Shown one piece after another: positions 1 through 11,819 of a DNA stretch of 64,000 nucleotides. How positions within the stretch are numbered: position 1 is the stretch's first letter; the number at the start of each line of letters is the position of its first letter. The position numbers were made by a program, and so were the translations under genes. Source of the DNA: Turritopsis dohrnii (taxonomy: Eukaryota > Cnidaria > Hydrozoa > Anthoathecata > Oceaniidae). The stretch covers positions 1,302,001 through 1,366,000 of the forward strand of contig BQMF02000037.1 of assembly GCA_027922465.2 (NCBI GenBank). The letters are read 5' to 3'. Under the pieces are notes generated by a model. It had not been told where the DNA came from. It worked only from the letters and a program-made list of their open reading frames with translations, and did no database searches.

Positions 1-111
1 TGAACATATTATTGTAAATCCATGAATAGTGTTAAAAAAAAGAACTCGATATTTGTAAAAACCAAACAGAGTATTTCTATTATTTTTCTTCGTATATTTA
101 AAATTAAAACT

Positions 112-170
112 TTAAAAGTACACTATTCAGAGTTTCATGCCTAATGCATTCGTCAGATGTACAAGTAAAA
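112..170 (-). ncRNA. Hammerhead ribozyme-like relic
   Basis: On the minus strand the core box CTGACGA (150-156) is followed by a perfect 4-bp stem II (ATGC/GCAT around loop ATTAG) and then GAAAC (132-136), the order of a hammerhead core. The 5' strand of stem I reads GTACAT (157-162). The expected cleavage triplet and the matching 3' strand are damaged: the sequence runs GTGTAC where GTC-ATGTAC would be expected. It is read as a decayed relative of the better-preserved ribozyme at the right end of the window. Such ribozymes are known from the terminal repeats of Penelope-like elements. Confidence 0.45.
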
Positions 171-223
171 AACTGTTGAAATTCTTATTTACACGAATTT
201 ATCAAAAAAGCTAAAAAAGTTAA

Positions 224-545
224 GTGGTAGCCCTTGAAAAGTTACCTGGTGAAGACGTTCATGTGTTTTGCCTAATTATGACTGATTTTACGTGTATTAA
301 CAGGCTGTAAATGCGCATGCGCAAATTCCAGGCTTATTACGCAGCCACCTGATAGCACTGGAAAAATTACTTGGCGAAGACCTTAATGTGTTTTTCCTAA
401 TTACGGCTTATTCAGCTCATATAAGCGTCTTTACTGCGCATGCGCGATTTTGGCTTTTATTATGCGGCCACCTGATAGCCCTTGAAAAGTTACTTGGTGA
501 AGACCTTCACGTGTTTTGCCTAATTATGGTTCATTCCAAATTTAA
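224..545. repeat. Tandem repeat, about 125-bp unit, 2.6 copies
   Basis: The phrase TAGCCCTTGAAAAGTTACYTGG recurs near 228, 354 and 476. Each copy is followed by a GTGAAGAC box, a TTCATGTGTTTTGCC-type box and, in the first two units, a GCGCATGCGC box. Copies are diverged by roughly 15 percent. No coding potential is visible. Confidence 0.8.
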
Positions 546-703
546 AGGTGTTTACTACATTTGATGGAGTTACTGCATTTGTCGTAGATTTTTACTACAT
601 TTAGCGTTACTACATTTGATGGAGATTTTTACTACATTTAACGGAGTTACTACATTCGTCGTAGAAAAGTTACTACATTTGACGGAGTTACTACATTTGA
701 CGG
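546..703. repeat. Minisatellite of TTACTACATTTGACGGAG-like units
   Basis: Eight or so short units built on TTACTACATTTGAYGGAG, alternating with TCGTAGA spacers, follow directly on the 125-bp tandem array. The units are imperfect and the spacing is irregular. Confidence 0.75.
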
Positions 704-2047
704 TGCAACACCATTAATGTACGGGCGTGCATGATCGATTATTTGAACATACAAATCTAGGTATGTTTGACATAGACCAGATTAAGTCATTCTAATTCTT
801 TTTATTCTGTACGTTACAACGTCAGGAAACAAAGGATTAGGATATAAAAAAATATTGCGTATTTCTTTTTAGTTCAAAGCGTTTCAACTTCATAGCCTGT
901 CTGTTTTCCTTTGCAATGACATTCATCACAAGAACTAGTGCTAGCTATACCTAAATCAATATCGCATAAATTAATCATCAAACAAATGAATTTGACTAAT
1001 GATCACGTCAACTCAAAACAAAAAATATTCTTACAGTTTAACACTAAAAGTAAATATAAGTATTAGGGGAACTAAACTAAAAAAAATTAAAAAATTCATT
1101 TTTTGCACTATTTGAAGCAGCTTTAAAAATGCTGAAAGTCGGTTTTTGAATTTAAAAAAAATCGTCTTTCGTTCTTAAACTATATTTCCTGATCTCCATG
1201 GCAACGTGACATCACAACGTTCAAGAAGATATTGCTGACATACAAATATGTGAATAAGTCAAATTTTTTTAATGATTTGTTGTTAGAACATTGCATGTAG
1301 AGTGGTAAATAACTGCAGTTGTGAAAATAGCAAAGAAATTTATTGTCATTGTTACTCCGGCTCGGTTCCACGTCTCTATTACTTTTTGCTGACCAAACTA
1401 TATATCAGAATCTAACGCCATTACTATGGCGAATTTCGCTCTAACTTACGTCCAGTGAAAACTTTTCTAAAATTTTGTTTCTCTCACCTGAGTAGATGTC
1501 TAAAACACCCTTTTCCATTTCATGGTTTTTTGTTGAAATATGTTCACATGAGTGAGAAATTTATCATTCTCATAGGAAATTAAATAAGGGTTTCTCAGGT
1601 CTTTTCAGAAATTGGCGTCTTAAAAGGATATAATTTACCATGGTATTTAGTTACTGAAATTTTACAATCAACGCTACATAACATCTCAACACCACAGGGT
1701 GATCAGTTAGAATTTTTTACTTAGCAAAAAAAGTGCAGTGTGGCTATATTCTTCTCAGCCAACCTGGTGTCGTAGAGACTGTACTACTATTGAACAGTAT
1801 TCAAAAATCGTAATAGAATGAAATGTTGCATGCAATGAATTTCCAAACATGAATTACATAACTCCAGCGAGCATGTTAAACTAAAGATTAATTCATTCTG
1901 ATGAAACAACGCCTTATAACTATTGTCCAAATTCAATAAGATATGATTTTCCATTCGCATATCACATGACTTGAACATCACATAAAAACTAGCATCTTTC
2001 AGTACTTGTGCCTTCATAAAACACAAACATTTCTTAGAACTCTTCAG
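704..2047. other. No gene recognised
   Basis: AT-rich sequence without a convincing exon or repeat. The 5' exon(s) and promoter of the lipoxygenase should lie here or further left, but I could not identify a start codon, signal peptide or PLAT-domain exon. Confidence 0.4.
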
Positions 2048-5000
2048 CGACTTCTTGAGAAGCAACTTTGATGATGGGGACAGTCCACCAACTGTGGAAA
2101 ATGATGTTGATGATGAAGAACTAGACAGTAAATTCGATCAAACTGGGAAAGTTAGCGATCCATGGTTTTTCTCTTGGAGAAGAAATAGAAGAAGAAAAAG
2201 AAATCAATGTCCAATTCCAAGTAAGATATATTTCTTTTCCTGAAAGTTTATTTTTCTTTTCATTTCATTGAATTATTAAACAAATAATAGACCGAGTTAG
2301 ATAGTAAGGCAATACACTCAAAAAAGAGAGAAATGTTTGTTACTTTATGGAAGTATAACGGTCAAAACTGTTATAAAACATCAAGTTGTCTAGTCCATGG
2401 GCCAAGGGGGTCAGTGGGGGGTCATGAAAGATAACCTTTTTATGACGATGTTTCAGGAAAGTATATTGTATAGTAGCCATAAAATCAATGATAGCAGTTT
2501 CAAAGTGGTCATGTGAATGTGCACTGACATGCACAAGTTATGCATGTTCCAACTGGACATTTTTTGAGCTATGTTTTTAGGGGGTGACAGAGCATTATCG
2601 ACTCTAATGTATCTTTTGAAGTGCTAGAAACATGAAAATATGCACAATTCAAATTGAATTAAACCGAAAAAAATTTTTTATTTCAGCAATATTTTGTATG
2701 ACGCCATCATTGATGGTTCATGTGGCTAAAACCTGAAAATCAGGCAATTTTCGAGACAGAAATATGAACAAATCTTAATTAGGGCTATTCCTTTATATAA
2801 ATGTAATATTATTTGGTAAATCTATGGCAAAGAATTTCTTTTCTTTTCTCTGTTGACACCATTGATCTGAGCTGTCTCCATAGTTTGCACGATCATTTGC
2901 AGTAATGCAATACTTTCCAACAACATTTATTTTGGTACTAAACCCTTTTGTGCCACAAGCAGAACTCCTCTGTACATGCTAACTTTGAGCATGTTTTGTG
3001 GCAAACCATGACTACTTTGGGCATGCTATCATATCGAACTTTGTTATTAAGACATCCAAAAAAAATGCAACGATACAAGGTTACCAGAGATGACCCCAAA
3101 ATCTAAAAGTTTGCCCTTTTGCCCATCAAATAAGTTTAAAAAGGAAACTTCTTGATTTTATTTGATCATTAGGGAAATGCAAAATTAGCTTACCACAACA
3201 TAACAATGAGAAATGCCGTGCTGATAACGCTAAAGAAGTAGCCATCGCTAGACATTGGTACAAGATAACTGAAGAAGGAAAACCATCTACAATTCTTTAT
3301 CCTTACAAGAACATCCCATGGTTAAATCAAACACAAGCGGCGGTTAAATATTATTATGCTACAGATCCTGATGAAGGAAGATACCTGATGTTATTTAGTG
3401 CTTGGAGGAATGGGATTGTTGCCATACGTAATAAAGTCCATGCAGCTTTTTTAAATGCACCGTTTTTTAGTTATGCAGAATACCAAAAGGTTTATTATGC
3501 TTTTGAGCAAGGAGTGAAGGTGATTATTGTTTGTGACATTTGCTGTTTGTACAAAGACAAGCTCTTGCCTTATGTTTTGAATACTTATGTTGAATTTATT
3601 TTTTCATTTTTTTGTTCGTATTAGTGCAGTAGTTAAAGTTTTAGTTTCAAAAAGTAGGTTTCGAAGTTCCTTTTCCAGATTTAATTTGTGATGGTTTAAA
3701 GTCAATTAAGTTATCAACAGAAATATTATTTTCATTCAGTTCAAGTGACATGTATTTTCACAACGTTCAAACCTCTGAAATGAAGCCTCTATAAAGTTAC
3801 TTTGCCCTAGGAGATTTTAAGCATAAGCGTGTTCCAAGGCTTTTATAAAAGTATCCAAACTTTCCAAGTTATTCAAGGTTGCCAAAATAAATTGTATTTT
3901 TGTTTTGTCTTGCAGGCCTTAGGACGAAAAGAGTATTTTGGAAGTTTCGTTGATTCACCGACTTGGTATGATCCCATCAAGAACAACCGTTGGGAAAATG
4001 ATGACATATTTACTAAAATTCTTTTTGTTAGCAATTGTCCGTATTCTGTTAAAAAAGTTACTACTTCCGGTACCATATTTTATATATCATTACAATTTAA
4101 CATTATAATTTCATATTTGTGACACTTTTGCTTCAGTCCCTAGTCATCAATGTCAAATAAGAATTCGTATTATTTTTCGTAGGTGAAGTGGGGCAAAAGT
4201 TCAGCACCTTATACGCTCAATTAAATGTTAAATCGTTCAATTTTGACAAAGCTGTGACAGAAGCAGTTGGTTATGACTTGACTTTGCAACAGGTATATTA
4301 TTACTTAACTGCAAGAAGCTTGTAATGTAATAAGTCATGGATTTACAACAAGGTTGCATAGCAATAAAGAGATATAAAATTTGTGTAATTGAAATATCAA
4401 AAATGTCTTGATTGGAAGTTGCTATGAGAAATCCTTCTTGATGAACGTTCACCTGTTCCACTTTTTCACTTTTTCACACTTTCCACACTTTCCACATTCT
4501 CTCTGTTAGGCTGTTGATCAAGAGCGATTATACACTTTGTACCATCCAGTGTACAATGATGTTATAACTGTTCCAGATTATTTGGATAAAAACGCTAGCG
4601 ATACAAGAGTCTTAAGAAATGCCACATCTTCAATTACTTTGTTTGTATTGGATAACCATGGAGAACTGAAAGTTGTTGCTATACAAACAGACTATAAACC
4701 AGGTTTGTTGTCAAAAATGGACACATGTCACACAAAGAATTAAAAACGCTACATGCATCAAATGTAGTCGTTTAAAATTGCAGACTTATTACGCTGCATA
4801 TGTATGGAAGCGAAGGAAATAGAATCATTGGACTTCTGAAACAAATATAATAATGCAATGAATTGTTCATTCAATATTCCATTTACTTTTAGATTCGCCT
4901 GTTTACTCCCCTGGATCAACACCAAAGGAAGATTGGCTGTTGGCTAAAGGCATTGTCGCTCAAGGACATCAAGATGTATGTCAAGTGGCGGAACATCTTG

Positions 5001-7944
5001 GAACAATTCATTATGTTGGGTCGATCTATTGTTTCTCCTATAGAAGACATTTTGGCAAAAAGCACCCAATCTTTGAAATCATGAAACATCATTGTGAAGG
5101 TTAAATGATTTAACTTCTTATTTTTATTTCTATTAATTCGGATTCCAAGACACTGCATTGAATTGTAAGGGGAAAAAGTATTTCAAGATATAGCTTATTA
5201 AAATATTAAATGTTTGTAATAATGTATGTAATATTATATTTAATGAATTTTGCTAGTTTTCATCAGACTGACTTCATCAGAATTTTGAAAATCTAATCTT
5301 CATGTCTCTGATTAAAAAAAGAAATGTGTTATCTTTAATCGCCTGGGTTTTTTTAGGTACTGTTCCGCATATTACAACTGCTTATGCTTCATTGGCCTTT
5401 CCTCATTCTTTTGGACATCAACTTTTCACTGTGGGCCACGTGGGTATTGGAAATCTAATCCAAGTTGCGTATGGGAATCGCGAATATGGACAATTAGATC
5501 TTGATCTCCTACTTAAGGTATCGTATGATGTAGATTTTTATATTTGACACTTAGCATAGCTACTGTTTTCAAACTGCCACTATACATAAAAATAGTAATA
5601 ACTAGGATTTGTTTTTCGATTTCATGTAGGAACATGGTATGGACGACAATAAGGTAAAATTCAATCCATTCAGAGATGATGGAAGAGTTGTATACGATGA
5701 ATTGAAAAAGTTTGCTGATCAGTTTGTGGATTTGTAAGTATTCGACGCTACGTTAAGCACAACTTTCAACCTACAACATTCTCTTGAAGTCGCTATACGC
5801 TTCCCTAAGACAAAAACAAAATCTATGTCATCTTGTTCTCTTATTTTCATTTTCATTTCAAAGTTACATTTATGGTTTCTTGAACATAGAAGTACATTAG
5901 TAATAGTTTCTGCAAGAGTTGGAGCTCTCAGTGCTCAAGTCTTTTATGGTTTCTTTTTATAAGAACGTCGATTTGACTGCTAAGAAGAGCTGAAGTTAAT
6001 AATTCCAATATTACACAAAATAGTACTTGAACCTTGTTAGCTCTAATCATGGAGAAAGTTTTCTAATACTGTGTAACTCTCAACACTCAGTTTCTAATAT
6101 GAAAGTTTTATAAACGGAAGCCAATAAAAAAATTTCCATAAATAGTTATAACGCATTTTCAACTATTCTTGTTATTTCTTCCTTTCTCTGAATCAAACCA
6201 AAAATTTGATAACTGATTAATTAAATTTCAGATTTTTCAGCCATGAAGATGTTTGAAATTTTTTAAATCGAGATAAGATATTTGATCCAAAACTATTACC
6301 CCAGATATTTTTCCTCTGAAAAGTACTCTGCCTAAAATTTTTGCTGATGAAGTATACGTTCTCACAAGTGGCACATAGCAAGGTCGTGTAATTCGAGATG
6401 TTACATAAGGTTATCCTAAATCGATTGAAGTTAATCTAGTTGCTTGGTCGGTTCTTTTCGTTCAGTTGGATTCTTCTATTTATAGATATTACCACGATGA
6501 TTCCGATGTTGAGGAAGATAAAGAACTACAAAGTTTTGCAAATGAAGTCTCTGCTGATGGTAAGGTTGGACCAAACGCTGGACTTGGAAAGGTAAGAACA
6601 AAATCAAACAAATGTATTTAAAGTATAATCAGTCTAGGAAGTTAAAGTCCAATACAAAGTTGTAGGAATAAATGCTTTTGGTTACATGGCTAAATGGTTA
6701 CATCCATGTTCGTGAAACAATTTTCTTGATTCTCTCTATTTTTGTTTATTATTAATTTTTAATTCATTTCTTCTAATTGCATTATGAAAGTTGCACTGTG
6801 TATTAAAGAGACACTAACATACTTTGGACGGTTGATTTGGTAGTTCCACACGAGGACAAAATATCTTTCATTGTGCGGAAGTCGTATTTGTCTGTTGGGA
6901 ATCAAGGTATCACTACTTTGAATTTTGTTTGATTTTTAGTATGTTGGATTTCCAGCGGAATTCGAAACTAAAGGTGAAGTTAAATTCTTCATCCGGCAAT
7001 TTTTATGGCAAATTGTTATGCACGCCTTAGTGAATTATAATTTGGCGCCAACATATCAGCCAATCAGACCAATCAAGCTGTATAAAGACGTACATCCACA
7101 GGCTGCTACATATCCGTATGATTTACCTGATTCAGCTGTTACTGTGGTATGTTAAATTTTCATTTTTAAACCTAGTTTTACCACCTACCTTCAATGAGGA
7201 TAAAGCTTACAAGTTCATTGAAGGTGACGAGGTAAAAACGATCGAGCATAATTTAAGCATGCCCCCTGAAAGTTTATTTCTAAAGCAAAGTAATTGTTTT
7301 AGTAACCAAATAACTTAAATCAAGAACTTTACATAAACAACACTATACACACAGGGCCTGTATATGACAACTCAAAAAGCTAATCCATCCTTTAGGAATA
7401 GGAAAATTTTAAACAGCTATGAATGTTCGGTTTTCAGTTTTCTGAATTACAAGAACTTACTTGATGCCAATAAAAAGTATATTATATTTTGTAAACGTAA
7501 TCATTATGAATAAGCCACGAAGAGAATTTAAAGCCATCCTTAAGTGCTTCAAGCAAAGAGTTCACCTAGACCTTTGGTAGTCTGAACTTCATAGACAACC
7601 CACATTCAGAAGTAATCGAAATCGCATCTATTGACAAAAAGTTAAACATTTTTATGGTTTGGAACAGTGCAAATGTTAGACGTTTATATTTCATGCATTT
7701 GAAATTTCAGGGGATTACATTTTTCTCGGATTTGTTATCGCATTTTCGAGCTAATCGCATGATGGATTATTTCAATAACGTCAACGACAAGAAGTTACAT
7801 GATTTGGTTCGAAAAACACACCATCGTTTACATACTTGCGTGCAAAGCAAACTATCCGCAAGGAATGCTGCTCGGAAAGCCAATGGAGAGCCTACATTCC
7901 AAGTTATTGAACCAGCTTGGTTGACAAATAGCGTTCATATTTAA
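2048..7944 (+). CDS. Lipoxygenase family protein (12 exons, 5' end missing)
   Basis: Non-heme iron dioxygenase of the animal lipoxygenase family, which oxygenates polyunsaturated fatty acids. Exons read as 2048-2220, 3173-3489 (or 3519), 3916-4069, 4183-4292, 4510-4702, 4893-5099, 5357-5517, 5630-5733, 6486-6591, 6940-7150, 7176-7231 and 7711-7944, with GT-AG borders and matching phases. The diagnostic helix WLLAK...EHLGTIH carries the first two iron ligands (His at 4994 and 5009). MHALVN supplies the His-x3-Asn pair (7021, 7033). The protein ends NSVHI, so the C-terminal isoleucine ligand is present. Catalytic residues therefore look intact. The first visible exon is acidic and then basic (RRNRRRKR). 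No N-terminal PLAT domain or start codon was found. The 7151-7175 intron is only 25 nt, which may instead be a frame slip. Substrate and positional specificity cannot be told from sequence. Confidence 0.88.
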
Positions 7945-8375
7945 TGAAAAGAGCGAGCTATTTATGTGATCGTCTTGTACATTTATGACATTTGTTTGTT
8001 TTGGTAGATTTTTTAGCAAAGATAGACAGGAAACCCACTCCTGATCTGAACTACGATATACTCAGAAACATCAACCAGTATTATCCTTTTGGATAAATAT
8101 ATCGTTGCTAGCTCACTATCACATTTTGTTGCTACCATGTTGCTTTCAAGTTGATCCAATTGAACTTATTACTTGATTCTTTCTTGTGTGTGACTGGAAA
8201 TCATCATTATTATAAATTGTTATGTACTTTTTGAAAATAATGAATGTGTGGTTATGAAAAACATTTTTCTTTCTCTACAACAAGTGCTTTGACGTTTCCC
8301 CTAAGCATATTTGAATGAAATATTTTTGATATATTTTTGGGAGTTTTTTCCGAAGCGTATGACATAATTATTTCG

Positions 8376-8455
8376 GACGGACAAATCGATACTTATGGCC
8401 ATATAAAAAACAGCACGTTTATGATACAGTATCAAGCAAACGTTTTTCGAAAGTA
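8376..8455 (+). repeat. Dispersed repeat, second copy at 21.70/22.25 kb
   Basis: CGGACGGACAAATCGATACTT followed by TTTATGATACAGTATCAAGCAAACG-TTTTTCGAAA recurs at 21702-21723 and 22247-22282. In that second copy the two halves are separated by about 520 bp of GCGCCCC-rich sequence, which marks an insertion there. Confidence 0.7.
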
Positions 8456-9371
8456 TACAATGTTGATGAATAAGCTCTGATTGTTCGTTTGTGAGGTATG
8501 TGGTAGTTTCGTTCTATCAAAGTGCCTGTGAATCGATGCAAATCTTCTTCTTAGTGTTTGTCGGTAGGGCTTGTGAGTAAATGATATTTTTTTGATGTGC
8601 GCAGGGTGATGCGAGTTGTAGTGAAGGAAGCAGAAACTGTGGGTGGGTTTCTTGTGGAGTTTTGTTTTTAGTGTTCTGCTTTCATCTATGTATACGCGGA
8701 GGTCGAGGAAGTTTAGTGATATCTGTGAATATTCGAACGTGTATTTGATTGCAGGCTGTTCATGTGAATAAAGAGGTCCTGTAGTTGGGTGAGATTTTCG
8801 TCGAATAGAAGGAAGATGTCATCTATTAGGCGTTTCCAAAATTGAAGGCTCGTTTTGAAAATGTTGTTGTCTAAAATTTTTTTTTTCACGTTGCCCCATG
8901 AATAAGTTGGCGCAAGGTGGTTCATGATTTGGTGTAGTGACTTTCCATAAATTGAAAGGAGCTGTATTTCAGAAGGAGTTCTATGCTAATCTATGTAATG
9001 CGAGTGGGTTCTGCATGTATCGTGGTAAGATGTCAGTTTGTTTCTAGAGGTAAAATATTGCCGCGTGGATTTCTTTGTCTTTTTTGTTGTGTTGATGTAT
9101 AATGCTTTTACATCTGCTGTGATAAGGTAAACATTGGGAGCCAGAAGTGGGAATTCGCCAATATGGTTGTGTTTGCTGACGCGATGTGTGACGGAAGCAG
9201 TTCGACAAGAGGTTGTGGGAACTCCGTGATATATTTAGAGAAGTTGTCTGTGGTACCGTTACATGCAGAGTGGTAAACATTGGCGATGATTTTAATTGTG
9301 GATATTGGGGAGTCCGTAAAAAAGTGGAGTTTATACAGGTGATTGTGGTAGTAGGAATTCCTTTGCTTCAT
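8440..9371 (-). pseudogene. Penelope-like reverse transcriptase relic
   Basis: Read on the minus strand, the frames give in order: HLYKLHFFTDSPIST (the K-TDSPIRPI-like motif), NFSKYITEFPQPLVELLPSHI, then FTSRNKLTSYHDT. After these come HQIMNHLAPTYSW (QIxGTxMAPxYA position), QFWKRLIDDIFLLF (the [FYL]xDD catalytic motif) and SLNFLDLRVYID followed by KTKLHKKPTHSF and HYNSHHPAHIKKISF. This order and wording match the finger-palm region of Penelope-like elements. Several frameshifts and internal stops break the reading frame, so it is not functional. No GIY-YIG endonuclease domain was identified. The strand agrees with that of both hammerhead-like motifs, but these lie too far away to be assigned to the same copy. 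Confidence 0.75.
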
Positions 9372-9375
9372 TGTT

Positions 9376-10139
9376 AATTATAATGTTTATTGTGAAGATA
9401 TGAAACTAGTGTCGTGGCGTCATGAGTAATATATTTTGTTGGATTGAAAGATAAGCGATTGTAAGTGCTTTGATAGCGTGATTTGCCTACACACAAAACA
9501 GCAAATTTATTTTAAATGTAGTGTGTTTGAGAAGAAACAAGATTCGCAAAAATGCGACTTTATATTTCCCCAAAGTTGCAAAATTTTTGCCAGTTATTGC
9601 GTGTACATTGAAAACAATGAGAAAAATGTATGATGAAACAATTACAGTATAACTACCATCCATCTGATGCACAGATAAAAATGTTGTCCTTATTAATCAG
9701 GGTGGAATTGAATTTAATACCGCCAAAAAACTTATTTTGGATTTATAATGAAATGAAGATGTTTATGGTCAAATGATAAGGTTTGTTATATAATTTTTGC
9801 CGAGAAGTTAAAAAGTGAGAGGTTATTTGAGCACTTAGCTAAAAGTTATATGACCTAACTGCGACTAATATTTCCCCTTAAACAACTGAATATATATACC
9901 ATCAATGTGTAAAAGAATTTCATCATAACAAATGTATAATCTTTATTGTTGCAGAAGCTTGACATCCTTTATACCGTAAACAATGTAAAACAGAACACTT
10001 GTATTTTGTAACTCAGATAAAACTATCTTACAACATTATATTATCAAATTTGTATACAGGTGGTTTCCTTCTTTATATGCTGTACATCATCATCGTGCTT
10101 GCTTTCTCAGTTCAGTTGGGCTACATTACATCAGGATCA
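9376..10139. other. No gene recognised
   Basis: AT-rich intergenic sequence with no exon, TIR or tandem array that I could support. Confidence 0.4.
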
Positions 10140-10142
10140 TAC

Positions 10143-10860
10143 TAAATAAATCTTCAGCCTTGTTATTCAGAATGAATTTTCACCTTTGCACTGGAATCAC
10201 AGCTTCAATGGTTTGTTGTTCCAAGCATTTAATTATCAATATCATCATCATCATAACACATATCAACACAAAAACAAAAACACATAATACCAATGTTTTT
10301 GTTTTGTTTTGTTTTTTACACGTTCATTCAGAAGTCTTTACAACTTTTTAAGAAATAAAACGATTTATTTCCATCATTTAACGTTTCATCTACTGAATCA
10401 TGTAAGCTACAACCCTCCACAAAATATATTGGGAAAACTTAAAATATTGGTTTTAAAAGGGAAAATGCCCCTGCAAGTTGATAAGCCAGGTCCCCCCTGC
10501 CCCCAAATTCAATGTTGCTTATGTTGAAAGATAACAGAATGTTTCTGGGGTGAAGAAAAGTAGTCGGGGACCTAGCAGCACTTCATACAACATTGAGATC
10601 AGGGGGAAGGGGGTTTTCCCAAATACTTTGTGGGGGCTTGTAGCAGAAAACATCTTCAAAATCTCATCTGCACTGACACCGACTGAACTGAAAAGATGGC
10701 GTACTATTTTACTGAAGACTAGCCTCTAATCTTATCTACCTTGGCTAGGCCAGAGTTCAATACTGAACTGCGGCTATAAAAGTGAACGAAAAGAAGGAGA
10801 AGGAGGAGGAGAAGGAAATGCCGGTTTTAACATATATTTCGCCCTACGGGGAAATATATA
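10143..10860. repeat. Dispersed element, inverted second copy at 61.9-62.9 kb
   Basis: Blocks at 10143-10265 and 10306-10860 match the reverse complement of 62765-62880 and 61926-62260. Shared strings include CACAGCTTCAATGGTTTG, AAAACGATTTATTTCCATCA, GCGGCTATAAAAGTGAACG, the purine-rich GAAGGAGAAGGAG tract and ATGCCGGTTTTAACATATAT. Identity is roughly 75-85 percent, with a larger insertion in the distal copy. It ends about 100 bp before the P-like transposase relic, so it may be a terminal part of that element, but this is an inference. Confidence 0.75.
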
Positions 10861-10963
10861 ATAAATAAACCTTTGTTATTCTTTCTTCTCAAACACACCA
10901 CACTTAATAAAGACTGCCAGAAACTGCTTATTACATTCTGGATCAGGAAGAGCCACCAGATAC

Positions 10964-11489
10964 ATGTGGAATGCAGACAAATACGTTTTATGGGAGCATA
11001 TGCAGCAAATGTTTCATGAATACATGGAGAACGGACTAAAGCTCCTCCCAAAAGTAACTGCAGAGCATATTCACTTAACACCATATTTAGTAATGACTGT
11101 GAAATCTGTAGCGCAAGTGTTAAGCAATACAATGGGAACAGTTCTGCAAACATTTGGCCCACCTGATGCAAAAGAAACACCAAAATTTTGCAAATTGTTG
11201 GATACATTTTTTGATTGCTTGTCCGAAATGTCCGAAGTCTAAGCGGAAAACGGAAACCATATATTTGAGACCGTACAGGGATGTTGATGATGAGAGATTT
11301 GAATGGCTTGAAAAAAACTTCCTTGGATATTTTCAACAGTGGAAAAACAACATTGATGCAAGCCCAGGAAATTTCACCAAAAAAGCCAGAGCAAGAATGT
11401 TCATTTCACATCAGACATATGAAGCAATACAAACAACTGTTTATTCTGCAATTGAAAAGACAAAAGAATGTGTCAACTTCATCTGGTAA
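10964..11489 (+). pseudogene. P-element/THAP9-like transposase relic
   Basis: The frame from 10964 gives KVTAEHIHLTPYLVM, then VAQVLSNTMG and KFCKLLDTFFDCL. After a frameshift near 11220-11240 the next frame continues LRPYRDVDDERFEWLEKNF, then QQWKNNID, NFTKKARARMF and SHQTYEAIQTTVYSAIE. This order (HITLTPYSKMRVxLAAQVLS, FDxFFDCLN, FLxYLxxW, QTYExLQxTxxS) is that of P-element-type transposases with a THAP DNA-binding domain. The THAP domain and the later catalytic part are absent, and the frameshift makes it a fragment. The frame then ends near 11520. Confidence 0.7.
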
Positions 11490-11819
11490 CACACGTGGCA
11501 GATATGATAAAAAGACATAACACAGATAAAGACATGACCACAAATAACAGACGAACCTGTTCCAAACAGAAAATAATGATAACTTGTTGCTTTGTAACTC
11601 TATATGGTATGACACATGCAAAAGTTCTCTACGCATTTTTATTATTGTAAATACAATGTTCATTGGTAATCTACTGTAGTGAAAAAGCATGTATAAAAAA
11701 ATATATATAAATATATATAATATATTATTACCTGTGTCTTTTTAAATCTGTTCGTAGTGCCTTAGCTTGAACATCTTTTTTTGCCATTTTGTTGGGGTTT
11801 TTTTGTACAGTGTCACGTG

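Noticed and set aside
224..545. CRISPR array
   Set aside because: The units are direct, diverged 125-bp tandem repeats without short conserved repeats and unique spacers, and the genome is eukaryotic.
5250..5290. Another hammerhead core from TTCATCAG strings
   Set aside because: The minus strand gives CTGATGAAAAC with no stem II, so the core order is not met.
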